Shown here piece after piece: positions 52,389 through 61,055 of a DNA stretch of 64,000 nt; position 1 is the first letter of the stretch, and every line of letters starts with the position of its first letter. The DNA is from Streptomyces griseocarneus (GTDB lineage: Bacteria > Actinomycetota > Actinomycetes > Streptomycetales > Streptomycetaceae). A model generated the notes under the pieces. It was not told the DNA's origin. It made no database searches and saw nothing but the letters and a program-made list of their open reading frames with translations. The translations under genes and the position numbers were made by a program. The stretch is taken from contig PENC01000024.1 in the NCBI GenBank assembly GCA_003674045.1, positions 1-64,000 on the forward strand. Reading direction: 5' to 3'.

Positions 52389-53597
52389 ATGGGACGTGAC
52401 GACGCACAGTATTCAGGGAACATCGACGAGTTCATCCAGAAAATCCAGAGGTGGTACGAGAACGACCACAAGGGGTTCAAGGGCGCGTATGACAAGGCGA
52501 TCGCGCACGTGAAGCCGCGTCCGCCGCACACGGACTCGGACGTCTGGTACGACTGGACGAACGCGACGTTCGAGGATCTGTGCAACTTCTTCCGGAAGTG
52601 GTACGACTGGCACCCGGGCGTCACCGATGGGCTGGAGTACATAGAGAAGTTCAGCTGGCTCACCTACGACAACAAAGCCGGCAGGAAATTCGTGGCCCAC
52701 GGCCCGGGGTACGACATGACCGTCGACTTCACGCATCTGCAAGGCAAGCAGATGGACGACCCGATGAGGTCGCTTTCGCTCATCAAGAAGTGGATCGACC
52801 AGCTCGGGTCGAAGCGCATGGACGACTACAAGGTCGCGGAGTGGCGGACCTTCAACCAGTTCTTCATCCGGGAGATCAAGGAGGGCCGACGGCCTATAGC
52901 CGCTCAGGACGACGACAGCGTGGTGGTCGCCCCGGCCGACTGTGTCATCAACATGATTGTCGACGAGCTGACCGAGGACACCCGGATTCCGGTCAAGACG
53001 GTCAGCATGAACGTCAAGCAGCTGTTGAACGACTCCGTTTACGCCAAGAATTTTATCGGTGGCAGGGCGGTGTCGTGCATCCTGATGCCCGACAGCTACC
53101 ACTGGTACCACTCGCCGGTGGCAGGTGAGGTGGTGGAGGCCAACCCCGGCATCGGTGGTCTCTACTACGGCTTCCACAGCTTGCCGGCCCTGCTGGACGA
53201 CGGGGACGCCGGATACGGCTACGACTACCGGGAGTTCGATCGGTTCCGCCGGGGATACCTCGTCATCAAGACGGTGTACCCGGATGCCCATGGTCATCCG
53301 CAGGAGACGTACGTCGGGATGGTTCCGGTCGGCCTCAACTCGATCGCGTCCGTGAACTTCGAGGAAAAGTTCACGAACCTCAAGAAGCCGGTCAGGGTGG
53401 AGAAAGGCGAGAGGATCGGGAACTTCAAATACGGCGGGTCGATGAACATCCTGCTGTTCGAGAAGGACCGCTTCCCCGCACTGCAAATGCTTCAAGGCCA
53501 GCGCATCGGGACCCTGGAGGACCCGCAGCGGGCGACCAAGCTGTTCCGCCGCACCCACCGCGCGCACCCCCGGTCGCGTGGCCCCCTGGCTCTCTGA
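52389..53597 (+). CDS. Phosphatidylserine decarboxylase/PsiD-type decarboxylase
   Basis: 402 residues. The C-terminal two thirds are a pyruvoyl decarboxylase: TFNQFFIREIKEGRRPI near 155-172, VVVAPADCVINMIVDE, DSYHWYHSPVAGEVVEANPG near 237-256 (catalytic His) and KYGGSMNILLFEKDR, where GGS with Ser351 is the predicted self-cleavage site giving the pyruvoyl group. The N-terminal 150 residues (FRKWYDWHPGVTDGLEYIEK) resemble the extra domain of fungal PSD-like enzymes such as the tryptophan decarboxylase PsiD. The chain lacks membrane anchors, so a soluble amino-acid decarboxylase is as likely as a lipid enzyme. GGAG precedes the ATG. GC content is lower and Lys codons more frequent than in nearby genes. 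Confidence 0.83.
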   Translation: MGRDDAQYSGNIDEFIQKIQRWYENDHKGFKGAYDKAIAHVKPRPPHTDSDVWYDWTNATFEDLCNFFRKWYDWHPGVTDGLEYIEKFSWLTYDNKAGRKFVAHGPGYDMTVDFTHLQGKQMDDPMRSLSLIKKWIDQLGSKRMDDYKVAEWRTFNQFFIREIKEGRRPIAAQDDDSVVVAPADCVINMIVDELTEDTRIPVKTVSMNVKQLLNDSVYAKNFIGGRAVSCILMPDSYHWYHSPVAGEVVEANPGIGGLYYGFHSLPALLDDGDAGYGYDYREFDRFRRGYLVIKTVYPDAHGHPQETYVGMVPVGLNSIASVNFEEKFTNLKKPVRVEKGERIGNFKYGGSMNILLFEKDRFPALQMLQGQRIGTLEDPQRATKLFRRTHRAHPRSRGPLAL

Positions 53598-53627
53598 AAT
53601 CCTGCCGTCGACTGGAGAGGGAAATCC

Positions 53628-55031
53628 ATGTTCCCGGACCGCGTCACATCGATTCCGGCCAACGTCCTCAACACCCAGCGCATCGACTTCTGCACCGACG
53701 ACGCCAAGAAGGTCCGTTCCTACGCCGGGCACGTGCACATCGACAGCACGGAGACTCCGGGGACCGAGAACCACCTGTTCTACTGGTTCTTCGAGAGCCA
53801 GACCTGCAACCCGAACGTCGCGGTCGCCGACCAGCAGGAGCTGATCAGCCGGACGCCGCTGCTGATCTGGCTCAACGGCGGGCCCGGCGCCTCCTCACTG
53901 CTGGGCCTGTTCCTGGAGAACGGGCCGCTGTCCATCGGCGACGACGCCGCCGGGACGATATCGGTGGCCTCCACCACCTGGAACCAGGAGGCGCACGTCG
54001 TCTACTGGGACCAGCCCATCGGCACCGGGTACAGCTATTCCGACGCCGGGGAACTGGTCAAGAGCGAGAAGACTCTCAGCCTGATGTTCTGGAAGGGCCT
54101 GCAGAAGTTCTTCGGCATGCACCCGGAGTACGCGCAGTGCCCGCTGTACGTCTGCGGTGAGAGCTACGCCGGGAAGTACGTACCGGCGATCGCCCTGGAA
54201 ATTGACAAGCAGAACCGACGGAACGCGGGCGGACACCACATCGACCTGCGCGGAATCTCCGTCGGCAACGGCTGGATCAAACCCGAGCTGTCGCTCCGCG
54301 TCCTGATCGACTACGCGTACACGACCGGATTCCTCGGCATCGGCCAGAAAAAATCCCTCCGCGATGCCTACGAGGTCTACCAGGACGCCCTGGAATCAGG
54401 CGAGATGAAGAAGGCCACCAAACTCGGCAACGACCTGGTGGCCACGGTCCTGGCATACGGAGGGAACTTCGACCTCTACGACGTACGACGCTGGGACGAC
54501 CTGCCCATGGGGGCGCTGCGCGCTTATCTGGACAGCAAGGAGGTGAAGAAGTCCCTGCACGTGCCCAAGGACGTCCCCTGGCAATGCGCCGACGACAAGG
54601 GCCCGGTAGCGGGCGCTCTGGTGGAGGACAACATGACGGATGCCTCCGGGAAATATGCCGAGATCCTCGGCAGGGGCTACCGGGCCCTCCTCTACACCGG
54701 GAACTTCGACACCGCGTGCGGGTACCGGAGCACCGAGGAGATCCTCGACGACCTCATGCGGCAGAAGGGCGAACACGAGCACGCGGAATGGCGCAACGCT
54801 CCCCGGCTGGTGTGGACGCAGGCGCAGGGCGACCCGAAAGGCTTCGTCCGTCGGCTCAGGAACCTGACACAGGTCGGCGTGCCCGGCTCCGGACACCAGG
54901 TGCCGGCGTTCCAGCCGCGAATCTGCCGGGAGATGCTCTACAACTGGCTCTTCGACCGCCCCTTCGCCGGCTATGACCCGCAGCAGCCGGCCAAGCAGCG
55001 CAACGGCGGCACCGGCCTGCGGAAGGCATGA
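53628..55031 (+). CDS. Serine carboxypeptidase (S10) family protein, cytosolic
   Basis: 467 residues with the S10 hallmarks in order: LLIWLNGGPGASSLLGLFLE near 84-103, VVYWDQPIGTGYSYSD, CGESYAGKYVPAIALEID (nucleophile Ser179), LLYTGNFDTACGYR (Asp near 360) and VPGSGHQVPAFQP (His near 422). The catalytic triad is complete. Uncommonly for S10, there is no signal peptide, so it acts inside the cell. In plants, S10-like proteins also serve as acyltransferases, so transfer rather than hydrolysis is possible. It lies 30 bp after the decarboxylase gene, with a GGAGAGGG ribosome site, implying a shared operon. A strong bidirectional terminator follows. Confidence 0.9.
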   Translation: MFPDRVTSIPANVLNTQRIDFCTDDAKKVRSYAGHVHIDSTETPGTENHLFYWFFESQTCNPNVAVADQQELISRTPLLIWLNGGPGASSLLGLFLENGPLSIGDDAAGTISVASTTWNQEAHVVYWDQPIGTGYSYSDAGELVKSEKTLSLMFWKGLQKFFGMHPEYAQCPLYVCGESYAGKYVPAIALEIDKQNRRNAGGHHIDLRGISVGNGWIKPELSLRVLIDYAYTTGFLGIGQKKSLRDAYEVYQDALESGEMKKATKLGNDLVATVLAYGGNFDLYDVRRWDDLPMGALRAYLDSKEVKKSLHVPKDVPWQCADDKGPVAGALVEDNMTDASGKYAEILGRGYRALLYTGNFDTACGYRSTEEILDDLMRQKGEHEHAEWRNAPRLVWTQAQGDPKGFVRRLRNLTQVGVPGSGHQVPAFQPRICREMLYNWLFDRPFAGYDPQQPAKQRNGGTGLRKA

Positions 55032-55065
55032 GCAAAACGGCACGGTAGCGGGTCACCACCAAGAG

Positions 55066-55107
55066 CGACAGCGTGCACCGCGCCTCCCGGCGCGGTGCAC
55101 GCTGTCG
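55066..55107. terminator. Bidirectional terminator
   Basis: A perfect 18-bp stem (CGACAGCGTGCACCGCGC and complement) with a 6-nt loop, between the converging carboxypeptidase and aerolysin-like genes. Confidence 0.9.
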
Positions 55108-55119
55108 ATCCGGTGTCGC

Positions 55120-56022
55120 CTACTGGTCCGGGCTCGACTTGGAGATACGCAGATCGATTTTTTCCGAGGCTCCGCTCTGCGCGTCGACGCTCGCCAGGAC
55201 GAGGCCGGTCTTCGGGTCGGTGAGTTCGACGGTCGCGTCCGAGTAGTAGCCGACCTGAATGTCCTCGCTGAATGTCCGGGACCCGGACAAGTGGGACGCA
55301 TTCATCACGGCGTTGACGTTCGTCCACCAGAAGTGGTGGCCTTCGAACGGGCGGCTGTAGTTGTATGCCGTGCCGCCGATGAGCGACGCCTTGTAGCCGA
55401 TACGGATGCTGAGCACGCCCCGGCTCGCCGTCAGGTTCGCGACGACCGACTGTCCCGGGTCCAGGACGACGGAGACTCCCGAGGAACTTCCGACGCTGAC
55501 TTCTTTGGACTCGCTCTTCTCCTGGCCCCAGGTGTGCGTGTAGGAAAGGCTGGTCGAGCCGCCGCCTCCGCTGCCCAGGAACTTGACGTCGTAGTTGAAC
55601 TCCTGGGTCACCTCGATCGAGTTGGTGTTGGACCACGTGTTGGTCGTGCCCTGCGTGACCGTCTCGCTGATGTCCGCCCGGAATTCCGCGGGATGCGAGC
55701 TTTCGTTGATCAGGGTCTTCGTGGCGATGATGACCGGCTCCGACGTGATGCCGACGATGCGGGCGTCGTCGACCACGAGGTCGGTGGCGACCTCGTCCCA
55801 TCCGTAGCTGATGTACAGATCGCCCCAGGGAGTGGGGCTGCGCACATATGCGTCGTCGGGGCGCTTGCCGCGGTAGCGGTTGATGGCGTCCTTCAGGGAC
55901 GCGTCCTCGATGTCGAAGGTCTTGCGTTCCCTGTCGGTGATGATGTGCCGCACGCCTCCGGATGCCCTGACGCTGGAAGAGGCGGCATCCTTGCCAGCGT
56001 CTATCTTGATGGAAATGGACAT
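55120..56022 (-). CDS. Aerolysin-like pore-forming protein
   Basis: 300 residues. The N-terminal third is a small beta domain (SISIKIDAGKDAASS, DLYISYGWDEVATDLV). The rest is Ser/Thr-rich with long alternating strands typical of the ETX/MTX2-aerolysin pore domain: SETVTQGTTNTWSNTNSIEV, GGGGSTSLSYTHTWGQEKSE (an amphipathic hairpin like the membrane-inserting loop) and VVLDPGQSVVANLTASRGVL. It resembles bacterial proteins annotated as follicular-epithelium-yolk-protein-like members of this superfamily. No signal peptide is seen, as in several toxins released by lysis. The ATG has GGGAGG 6 bp upstream. Its role (defence against eukaryotes or competitors) is inference. Confidence 0.78.
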   Translation of the reverse strand: MSISIKIDAGKDAASSSVRASGGVRHIITDRERKTFDIEDASLKDAINRYRGKRPDDAYVRSPTPWGDLYISYGWDEVATDLVVDDARIVGITSEPVIIATKTLINESSHPAEFRADISETVTQGTTNTWSNTNSIEVTQEFNYDVKFLGSGGGGSTSLSYTHTWGQEKSESKEVSVGSSSGVSVVLDPGQSVVANLTASRGVLSIRIGYKASLIGGTAYNYSRPFEGHHFWWTNVNAVMNASHLSGSRTFSEDIQVGYYSDATVELTDPKTGLVLASVDAQSGASEKIDLRISKSSPDQ

Positions 56023-56522
56023 CAGCGGCCTCCCGGTCGATGGATGAGGACGTGGTGGGCGACGACGAACCATCGCCCGCCCGGCGGCCTTCGCCGCCGA
56101 CTCCGGCCCAGCCTCGCCGTAGAGCGATCGGTGCGAAAGACGATGAACTCGCCAAGGCGGACATGGCGGGTCATGCGCCCATGACGGGCAGAAGACAAAG
56201 GACAGGGCCGACTCTCTCGGCGCAATCGGCGATGCGCCCGGTGCCCAGTGAGGTCAGTCGGGCACATGAGACCGCCGAACCCCACGTTCCGCCCCCGCGC
56301 GTCAAGGCGCTTCTCACCCGGAAGCACAACGTCCGATTGAGGGCTGTCCGGCGAGTCGCCCTTGCCGGCCTGCCGGCACCCGTGCGCCGGGCCACCCCCT
56401 CGCCGCCTCGTGCGCCCCGGGTCTGCCTCCTCGTGCTGCTGCCGGGCAGACACCACACTGGCCTCACCACCTCCCGCCTTCGCGGGAGCGGGCTGTGCGG
56501 GGCGTACTCCGGGGGAGGTCCG
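56023..56522. other. 500-bp region before amidinotransferase
   Basis: No credible gene. It contains the promoter of the aerolysin-like gene at its left end and a GGGGGAGG ribosome site at its right end. Longer in-frame upstream codons of the amidinotransferase translate to non-homologous Pro/Arg-rich text. Confidence 0.6.
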
Positions 56523-57638
56523 GTGAAGGTCGGTTCCTGGAACGAGTGGGATCCGCTGAGGCACGTCGTCGTCGGCCGGGCGGACGGCACCATGGTGCAG
56601 GCTCCCGAGCCGGCGGTCGTCCGGGACTGGCCCGAGCACGGCTTTCCGCGGGGGACGTACGGACCGTTGCCCGAAGAGATGACGGCGGCGGCCAACGAGC
56701 AGCTGGACGCTTTCAGCCGCGCCCTCGAAGCGCGTGGCATCCGGGTCGACCGCCCCCGGCCGCTGGACTTCAGCCGACCGGTCGCCACCCCCGAGTGGTC
56801 GCAGCGGAGCATGTTCGGTGCCATGCCGGTCCGGGACGTCCTGGTGGTGATCGGCAACGAACTGCTCGAGGCGACCATGTCGTTCCGCAGCCGCTGGTTC
56901 GAGTATCTGGCCCACCGGCCGCTGATCGAGTCCTGGTTCCGCGCCGACCCGGACATGCGGTGGGAGGCCGCCCCCAAGCCCCGGCTGACCGAGGCGTCGT
57001 ACCGGCCGGGCTTCTGGGAGGAATACGAGGCTCTGCCGTTCGAGGAGCGGATCGCCAAGGTCAGGACCGGAGAGCTGGTGCTGACGGAGGCCGAGCCGCT
57101 CTTCGACGCCGCGGACATCACACGCTGCGGCAAGGATCTGTTCGTCCAGCGCTCCCTCGCCACCAACGCGGCCGGAATCCGCTGGCTCCGGCAACACCTG
57201 CCGGAGCACCGCGTGCACGGGGTGACGTTCGGGAACGCGCACCCCATGCATATCGACGCCACCTGGGTACCGCTTCGTCCGGGACTTGTTCTGCACTGTG
57301 CCGAGCGGCCCGCCGAAGAGGAACTGCTGCATCACCTCAAGGTCAACGACTGGCAGGTCGTCCAGGCCGCCGCCCCCGGGCGCACGGACCCGCCGCCGCT
57401 GTCCGCGTGCAGCCGCTGGCTGTCGATGAACGTGCTGGTGCTGGACCCGGGGACGGTCTGTGTGGAAGCGAGCGAGACCGCGCAGATGGAACAGCTGAAC
57501 CGGCTGGGCTTCGAGGTCGTCCCGGTGCCGTTCTGGGACGTGGCGCCCTTCGGCGGCGGACTGCACTGCGCCACGCTCGACGTCCACCGCGAGGGCGTGC
57601 TGGAGGACTACTTCCCCAGGCGGTCCGGCAGGTTCTGA
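56523..57638 (+). CDS. Amidinotransferase (AGAT/StrB family)
   Basis: 371 residues of the guanidine-group-modifying fold. MKVGSWNEWDPLRHVVVGRA starts the first blade; TPEWSQRSMFGAMPVRDVLV, EATMSFRSRWFEYLAHRPLI and EAEPLFDAADITRCGKDLFV supply the Asp and substrate residues; NAHPMHIDATWVPLRPG has the catalytic His; and GGGLHCATLDVHR carries the nucleophilic Cys near residue 350. All catalytic residues are present. It moves an amidino group from arginine to an amine acceptor such as glycine, an inosamine or a polyamine. The GTG start follows GGGGGAGG. The acceptor is unknown; no cyclitol genes are close, but an amine-forming decarboxylase lies 3 kb upstream. Confidence 0.9.
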   Translation: MKVGSWNEWDPLRHVVVGRADGTMVQAPEPAVVRDWPEHGFPRGTYGPLPEEMTAAANEQLDAFSRALEARGIRVDRPRPLDFSRPVATPEWSQRSMFGAMPVRDVLVVIGNELLEATMSFRSRWFEYLAHRPLIESWFRADPDMRWEAAPKPRLTEASYRPGFWEEYEALPFEERIAKVRTGELVLTEAEPLFDAADITRCGKDLFVQRSLATNAAGIRWLRQHLPEHRVHGVTFGNAHPMHIDATWVPLRPGLVLHCAERPAEEELLHHLKVNDWQVVQAAAPGRTDPPPLSACSRWLSMNVLVLDPGTVCVEASETAQMEQLNRLGFEVVPVPFWDVAPFGGGLHCATLDVHREGVLEDYFPRRSGRF

Positions 57639-57658
57639 GACCGTAGGGTCCCGGAGAG

Positions 57659-58051
57659 TCAGCGCCCCTGGTGCACGTCCTCGGTGATGCAGGTGGTGTC
57701 GCTGAACACAGCGACATTGGGGTTGCCGCAGTTGTTGCTGTGCCCGGTCGCGTTCCAGGAGGCGACGTTGGACAGCAGTCCGCTGTCCACCCGCTCGCCG
57801 CCCGCCCGGTCATGGCCGGCGTGCTCGTGCCCGGCCCGGCAGACCGACTTCACCCCGACGCTGCCGATGGGGGCCCCGCACTGATTGGCGTGGCCCGTGC
57901 TGGTGCTGCTGCCCAGCACCGACAGGACACCGCCCACGATGTCCTCGCCGCCCGCGCCCTTGGCCTCCTGCGCGAAGGCCACGCTTCCACCTCCGCACAC
58001 GGTGATCGCCGAAATCGCCAACACGGCCAGGACCCTGGCACCACGAACCAT
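57659..58051 (-). CDS. Small secreted protein with duplicated Cys module
   Basis: 130 residues. The signal peptide covers residues 1-27 (LAVLAISAITVCGGGSVAFA). The mature part is two related modules of about 40 residues, each with TGH(A/S)N(Q/N)CG followed by a second Cys 14 or 15 residues after the first (GHANQCGAPIGSVGVKSVC; GHSNNCGNPNVAVFSDTTC), joined by a His-rich stretch AGHEHAGHDRAGG. The paired Cys spacing and GNxNxC-like motif recall chaplins, surface proteins of aerial hyphae, but the hydrophobic amyloid core is missing. AAAGGGG precedes the ATG. The function is unknown; metal binding by the His cluster is possible. Confidence 0.72.
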   Translation of the reverse strand: MVRGARVLAVLAISAITVCGGGSVAFAQEAKGAGGEDIVGGVLSVLGSSTSTGHANQCGAPIGSVGVKSVCRAGHEHAGHDRAGGERVDSGLLSNVASWNATGHSNNCGNPNVAVFSDTTCITEDVHQGR

Positions 58052-58211
58052 GGTGACCGCCCCTTTCCCCTGGATGTCCCTGAGCTGACGGACCGCCCTG
58101 CGCGATCCGCTTGCACTAACCTCCGAAGATCGGAAAAGACACGCCTCCGTACGTCCGGTGGCACGACCGGCCCGGTGACGCGGCAGCAGACGCTCCGGCC
58201 GAAGGGAACGT

Positions 58212-58721
58212 TCAGCTCACCTGCGCGGCGAACGCCTCATACGCCCTCTCGTCGAAGAGGACGAAGCGGACCTCCTCCACGTTCGTCTCCGTCTGCCGCA
58301 CCGTCTCGACCGCGATGCGCGCCGCGTCCTCCATCGGCCACCTGTAGACACCCGTGGAGATCGCCGGGAACGCCACCGTTCGCGCGCCCAGCTCGTCCGC
58401 GACCCGCAGGGACTCCCGGTAGCAGGAGGCCAGCAGCGACTCGTCGCCGCCGGAAACCTGAAACACCGGGCCCACGGTATGGATGACCCAGCGGGCGGGC
58501 AGGCGGCCCGCCGTGGTGGGTACGGCCCGGCCGGTCGGGAGGCCCTTGCCGTAGTGGCCGGCGCGCAGTTCGCGGCAGGCCGCGAGGATGTCGGGGCCGC
58601 CCGCGCGATGGATGGCGCCGTCCACGCCACCGCCGCCGAGCAGCGAGGAGTTGGCGGCGTTGACGATGGCGTCGACGTGCTGATGGGTGATGTCGCCCTG
58701 GACGCAGGTGATGGTGACCAT
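58212..58721 (-). CDS. Macrodomain protein (O-acetyl-ADP-ribose deacetylase)
   Basis: 169 residues, a stand-alone macrodomain of the MacroD/YmdB type. It has ITCVQGDITHQHVDAIVNAA with Asn/Asp for adenine and ribose binding, NSSLLGGGGVDGAIHRAGG, GRAVPTTAGRLPARWVIHTV, and AFPAISTGVYRWPMEDAARI near the end, which binds the phosphates. It hydrolyses O-acetyl-ADP-ribose or removes mono-ADP-ribose from proteins. ATG 58721 is preceded by GGAGA at 9 bp; an ATG three codons earlier sits too close to that site. The gene has no evident partner. Confidence 0.93.
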   Translation of the reverse strand: MVTITCVQGDITHQHVDAIVNAANSSLLGGGGVDGAIHRAGGPDILAACRELRAGHYGKGLPTGRAVPTTAGRLPARWVIHTVGPVFQVSGGDESLLASCYRESLRVADELGARTVAFPAISTGVYRWPMEDAARIAVETVRQTETNVEEVRFVLFDERAYEAFAAQVS

Positions 58722-58798
58722 GCGGGTCATTCTCCAGGGCGCACCGGGAGCGCGCTCTGTCGCCACCGGTCGCGCTCGACATGGGCCACGGACACTCG

Positions 58799-59416
58799 TC
58801 AACCGGTCGACGAGCTCCCGTCCCCGGTGAACAGCCTGTCCAGGTGCTGGTCGACAGCGGTGAGCACGTCCTGGGGGGCGATCACGTCCAGTTCGAGCAG
58901 GGTCGTGAAGCCGGTGAGGGCGAGGAGCAGGTCGGTCTCGGTCGCCGGGTCGCGGTCGGGGGCGATGCGTCCGTCGGCGATCGCCTGGCGGACCAGTTGT
59001 TCGACCAGGGCGCGTCCTTGCAGCAGTCCGTCGCGCGCCCGCGCGTGGACGTTCCGGTCGTGCAGGGCCTCGAGGACGTAGGCGGCGCTCATCCGGCTTG
59101 TCGCGCGGGCGTCGGTGTGCAGGGGGAGCATTTCCGTGAGCATCAGCCGGAGGACGTCGCGGGGGTGCGGCCGGTCGCCGAGTTCCTTCAGGCCCCGGTC
59201 GACGCGGAGCGCGGTCTGCTCGGCGGCGAAGTCCATGGCGAAGGTGAGCATCGCCTCCCGGGAGGCGAAGTAGTGCTGCAACTGCCCGAGGGAGATGCCC
59301 GCCTCCTGCGCGACCTCACGCATGGTCAGCTGCGTGACGCCGCGCTGCTCCACCACGCGCCACAGCGCGCGGGCGATCACTTCGCGGCGTTCTTGGTGGT
59401 CGACCTGTTTCGGCAT
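58799..59416 (-). CDS. TetR-family transcriptional regulator
   Basis: 205 residues. The TetR DNA-binding domain covers residues 8-55 (RREVIARALWRVVEQRGVTQ, ISLGQLQHYFASREAMLTFA); the C-terminal helical ligand domain shows TRMSAAYVLEALHDRNVHA. The glutamine-containing recognition helix SLGQLQHYF is of the BetI-like subgroup. ATG 59416 has GGAG at 9 bp; an in-frame ATG at 59455 is possible. It is divergent from a carboxylesterase gene 93 bp away, the probable target, perhaps induced by that enzyme's substrate. Confidence 0.9.
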   Translation of the reverse strand: MPKQVDHQERREVIARALWRVVEQRGVTQLTMREVAQEAGISLGQLQHYFASREAMLTFAMDFAAEQTALRVDRGLKELGDRPHPRDVLRLMLTEMLPLHTDARATSRMSAAYVLEALHDRNVHARARDGLLQGRALVEQLVRQAIADGRIAPDRDPATETDLLLALTGFTTLLELDVIAPQDVLTAVDQHLDRLFTGDGSSSTG

Positions 59417-59509
59417 CGTCGGCTGCTCCGCCCCTCTTTCCAATACGGTTGACATAATACACCTGACCTATAACGCTAAGGGCATCTACGGAGGCAAGGA
59501 GACGACGGC
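59417..59509. promoter_or_regulatory. Divergent TetR / carboxylesterase promoter
   Basis: AT-rich for this genome, with TTGACATAATAC (59451-59462) and TATAAC (59471-59476) on the plus strand. GGAGG and AAGGAG ribosome sites precede the esterase ATG. No clean dyad for TetR was found. Confidence 0.5.
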
Positions 59510-61027
59510 ATGTCCGAACAGCCGAAGGCACCGAGGGCACGTACCGCCGAGGGTGTGGTCGAGGGCCGTTGGCGGCAGGGGCACGCGGAATTCCGCGGCA
59601 TCCCGTACGCCCAAGCGCCGGTGGGAGCGCTCCGGTTCGCCGCGCCGGCCCGGCCTCATCCCTGGGACGGGATACGACAGGCGGTGGAGTTCGGCCCCGT
59701 GCCCCCGGGGTCCGGGCCGACTGCCGCGCGTCCGGCGGACGAGGGCACCGCGGACGAGGGCACGGACTGGCTGACCCTCAACGTCTCCACCCCCGATCCG
59801 GGCGCGGCCGGGCTGCCGGTGCTGGTGTGGATTCCCGGAGGCGCCTACCTGACGGCGGACGCCGGCGACCCGATGTACGACCCGACGGCACTGACCGAGG
59901 CGGGGCTCGTCGTGGTGAGCGTCAACTACCGCACGGGCGCCGAGGGTTTCGCCCTCCTCGACGGTGCCCCGGCCAACCGCGGCTTCCTCGACCAGATCGC
60001 GGCGCTGCACTGGGTACGGCGGAACATCGCCGCCTTCGGCGGGGACCCCGGCCAGGTCACCGTGGCCGGGCAGTCGGCCGGGGCGGGGTCGGTCGCCGCC
60101 CTGCTGACCATGCGGCCGGTACGCGGGCTGTTCCGACGGGCCGTCACCCACTCGGTGCCGGGCTGGCACAGCACCCGCGCGCTGGCCGGACAGGTCGCCG
60201 CCACACTCGCCGGGCGACTCGGCGCGGCGCCCACGGCCGCGGCGCTCTCCGCGATCGCCCCGCAGCGCCTGGCCGACGAGCTCACCGCCCTCACCATCGA
60301 CCTCCCCGCCCACGCCGGGAGCTGGGGACGCCTCACCCGGGCCGGAATCGCCGTCTGCCCCGTCGTCGACGGCGATGTCCTCCGGGAAACGCCCTGGCCC
60401 GCGCTGGCCGGTGGCCGCGCGGACGGCGTCGAGCTCCTCGCCGGCCATACCCGTGACGAATTCCGGCTGTTCAGCGCCATGACGGGGCGGCTGGGCACCT
60501 TCACCGAGCAGGACGCCCGTACCGCTCTGGACACGTTCGCCCCGGGGCCGGGCGGTGCCGACGCCTACCGCGCCGCCCACCCGACGGCCACCCCGGAGGA
60601 GCTGGTCGAGACGGTGTACTCGGACGCGACCTTCCGGATGCCGTCCCTCCTGCTGGCCGAGGCGAACGCCGCGGGCGGGGGCACCTCGTTCCTGTTCGAG
60701 CTGCGGCTGGCCTCCCCGGCGATGGGCGGGGCCCTGGGCGCCTGCCACAGCCTCGATGTCCCTCTGGCATTCGGCACACTGGACAGCCCCGACGGCCGGG
60801 GTCTCCTCGGCGATCCGCCCGCGCCCGAGGCGGTCACGGTCTCACGGGAACTCCAGCAGGCGTGGATCCGCTTCGTCACCACCGGCGACCCCGGGTGGGC
60901 CGCGTACCGCGCCGACCGGCGGCTCACCCGCGTTCTCGACGCCGTGTCACAGACCGTGCCCTACCCGGAGCAGACCTCCCGCCGGATCTGGGAGGGGCAC
61001 GCCCCGGCCCCGTTCGATCTCGCGTAG
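59510..61027 (+). CDS. Type B carboxylesterase
   Basis: 505 residues of the alpha/beta-hydrolase esterase-lipase family: VEGRWRQGHAEFRGIPYAQA near the start, VWIPGGAYLTADAG with the oxyanion-hole glycines near 105, TVAGQSAGAGSVAALLTMRP with the nucleophile Ser near 190, an acidic member near AGHTRDEFRLF (about 315) and GACHSLDVPLAFGTLDSP with the catalytic His near 415. The triad appears complete. There is no signal peptide, so it is cytosolic. It hydrolyses carboxylic esters, for example drug or plant esters; the substrate is unknown. The divergent TetR gene probably represses it. Confidence 0.92.
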   Translation: MSEQPKAPRARTAEGVVEGRWRQGHAEFRGIPYAQAPVGALRFAAPARPHPWDGIRQAVEFGPVPPGSGPTAARPADEGTADEGTDWLTLNVSTPDPGAAGLPVLVWIPGGAYLTADAGDPMYDPTALTEAGLVVVSVNYRTGAEGFALLDGAPANRGFLDQIAALHWVRRNIAAFGGDPGQVTVAGQSAGAGSVAALLTMRPVRGLFRRAVTHSVPGWHSTRALAGQVAATLAGRLGAAPTAAALSAIAPQRLADELTALTIDLPAHAGSWGRLTRAGIAVCPVVDGDVLRETPWPALAGGRADGVELLAGHTRDEFRLFSAMTGRLGTFTEQDARTALDTFAPGPGGADAYRAAHPTATPEELVETVYSDATFRMPSLLLAEANAAGGGTSFLFELRLASPAMGGALGACHSLDVPLAFGTLDSPDGRGLLGDPPAPEAVTVSRELQQAWIRFVTTGDPGWAAYRADRRLTRVLDAVSQTVPYPEQTSRRIWEGHAPAPFDLA

Positions 61028-61055
61028 ACCGGGCCCCGGCGCGAGCAGGTCTCAC

